From assembly GCA_019237515.1 (NCBI GenBank), contig JAFAGX010000480.1, positions 1-6,683 of the forward strand: a DNA stretch of 6,683 nt, given 5' to 3'. The position numbers and the translations under genes are program-made. Every line of letters begins with the position of its first letter. Within the stretch, counting starts at the first letter, position 1. Origin of the DNA: Acidobacteriaceae bacterium (GTDB lineage Bacteria; Acidobacteriota; Terriglobia; Terriglobales; SbA1). The notes beneath the pieces are model-generated. The model searched no databases and was not told where the DNA came from. It saw nothing but the letters and a program-made list of their open reading frames with translations. Shown here piece by piece: positions 5,540-6,683 of the stretch.

Positions 5540-6683
5540 ATGTGGTTGGGCTCAGCTGTTTGCCTTAACAATCGAAATGTAGATCGTAGCGGAAGGCCAT
5601 TCTGGGTTAGCTGCTTGCTCTGGTCTCTTCTTGGTCTGCTGCTTACGCCCGCCTTAGCTCAAGACAAAAAGCGAGTGGCTGTGCTGAATTTTGATTACGG
5701 AACCGTGCAAAGCTCGGTAGCGGGGCTGTTCGGGACTAACGTAGACGTTGGCAAGGGCGTTTCCGACCTGATCGTGCAGAAGTTGGTACAGGACGGCAAG
5801 TATTCGGTAATCGAGCGAAGCGCGTTGGACAAGATTTTGGCCGAGCAGAATCTCTCCAACAGCGATCGTGCGGATTCCTCGACCGCAGCGAAGATCGGGA
5901 GCGTGCTTGGGGTAGATGCGGTCATCATGGGAACCATCACGCAATTTGGCCGGGATGACCAAAACACGACTCTCGGCGGCGGGGCCATGAGTAATTACAC
6001 CAATAAGTTTGGTTTGGGCGGAGTGCAAAAACGCAAGGCGAAAGCTGTGGTAGGAATCACGGCTCGGATGGTGGATACCAGCACGGCGGAAATCCTGGCA
6101 GCCGTAACGGGTTCGGGCCAATCCACCCGAGCGGGAACATCCCTGCTGGGGGCGGGCGGCGGTGACGGTTCGCAAGCGAATGGCGCGTATGACATGTCGA
6201 GTAAGAATTTCGGCGATACGATTTTGGGCGAGGCAGTGCATCAAGCGGTGGACTCGCTCGGAACCCAACTTGACGCCCAGGCAACGACACTGACTACACA
6301 CAGAGTGCAGGTGGCGGGATTGGTGGCCGACGTCAGCGCCAACACGCTCATTCTCAACGTAGGTAGCAAAGCGGGCGTGCGAGTGGGTGATACGCTCGAT
6401 GTGAACCGCCCCGTTCGGACGATCAAGGATCCGGCTACCGGAAAAGTCCTCAAGACGATCGCCAACAAATTAGGGACGGCGACGATTACCGAGGTGGATG
6501 AAGCGTCCGCTACCGCTACTTACAGCGGCACCGGGCCAGCCAAGGTGGGCGACGCTGTTTTTCGTGACGGCGTAAAAGTCGACGCGCCGACTGCGGACAA
6601 TACTGGAACACCGGCAGCAGCTCCATCGTCGGCGGCGCCAGGTCAACCATCAGCGGCAATCGTACAAGAAGGACGCAACCAGC
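5540..6683 (+). CDS. CsgG-family secreted protein with FlgT_C-like domain (3' end missing)
   Basis: The frame opens at an ATG with a near-perfect ribosome-binding site and is still open at the right edge after 381 codons. Residues 1-40 are a Sec signal peptide with a long n-region, a hydrophobic stretch (about 21-35) and an A-L-A cleavage site before Gln41. There is no Cys after it, so unlike E. coli CsgG it is probably not a lipoprotein. Residues of about 44-245 match the CsgG/LpoB-type fold: 'RVAVLNFDYG' (45-54), 'VSDLIVQKLV', 'YSVIERSALDKILAEQNLS' (88-106) and 'GVDAVIMGTITQFG' (124-137). Residues of about 254-345 resemble the C-terminal domain of FlgT: 'VADVSANTLILNVGSKAGVRVGD', then 'IKDPATGKVLKT' and 'GTATITEVDE'. 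After that comes an Ala/Pro/Ser-rich tail. CsgG forms the outer-membrane curli secretion pore, but in genomes lacking curli genes relatives have other envelope roles. No curli gene is visible here, so the function remains open. Confidence 0.88.
   Translation, partial: MWLGSAVCLNNRNVDRSGRPFWVSCLLWSLLGLLLTPALAQDKKRVAVLNFDYGTVQSSVAGLFGTNVDVGKGVSDLIVQKLVQDGKYSVIERSALDKILAEQNLSNSDRADSSTAAKIGSVLGVDAVIMGTITQFGRDDQNTTLGGGAMSNYTNKFGLGGVQKRKAKAVVGITARMVDTSTAEILAAVTGSGQSTRAGTSLLGAGGGDGSQANGAYDMSSKNFGDTILGEAVHQAVDSLGTQLDAQATTLTTHRVQVAGLVADVSANTLILNVGSKAGVRVGDTLDVNRPVRTIKDPATGKVLKTIANKLGTATITEVDEASATATYSGTGPAKVGDAVFRDGVKVDAPTADNTGTPAAAPSSAAPGQPSAAIVQEGRNQ

Noticed and set aside
5654..6301. Antisense open frame (215 codons) opposite the csgG-like gene
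   Set aside because: The plus strand has a perfect ribosome-binding site, a signal peptide and clear CsgG motifs. The antisense product is Arg/Cys/His-rich with no family resemblance, typical of a shadow.

Overview
The window looks like a piece of an Acidobacteriota chromosome, probably from the Terriglobia/Koribacter side. That assignment is an inference. It rests on a TonB-dependent receptor barrel with the characteristic C-terminal 'GGFxNITxNxNP...FSGxGxRxFxxRLRFLGRK' style, a lipoprotein with a Ser/Gly linker and an Ig-like domain of a type familiar from that phylum, an FHA-GAF-AAA+-Fis sigma-54 activator, and moderate-to-high GC. All four genes lie on the plus strand and no mobile element, tRNA, rRNA or CRISPR was seen.

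Layout. Bases 1-1367 are the C-terminal part of an outer-membrane TonB-dependent receptor, cut by the left edge. Bases 1368-1722 are a 355-bp non-coding stretch carrying two back-to-back perfect inverted repeats just upstream of the next gene. Bases 1723-3330 encode a secreted lipoprotein: a 15-residue lipoprotein signal, a Ser/Gly linker, an Ig-like domain, a TIM-barrel-type glycoside hydrolase domain resembling GH71/GH99-type enzymes, and a small C-terminal beta domain. A 77-bp gap with a short hairpin separates it from bases 3408-5288, a sigma-54-dependent activator with FHA and GAF sensor domains. After a 251-bp non-coding region rich in dyads, a CsgG-type secreted protein with a FlgT_C-like C-terminal domain starts at 5540. 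It is still open at the right edge, at 381 codons.

How the parts may work together. The receptor and the lipoprotein are both cell-envelope proteins and might take part in glycan capture and hydrolysis, but nothing here proves they are functionally linked. The most testable link is between the sigma-54 activator and the csgG-like gene. The gap between them holds a GG-N10-GC sequence that resembles a -24/-12 promoter (5469-5483), and a perfect dyad (5359-5372) about 130 bp upstream of the predicted transcription start, the usual distance for an activator site. The csgG-like ribosome-binding site also lies in the loop of a small hairpin and resembles a CsrA target. These regulatory readings are hypotheses.

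I see no convincing evidence of a wholly new multi-gene system. The individual genes belong to recognisable families, and the unusual material is mainly in the intergenic regions and in the exact family of the putative glycoside hydrolase.
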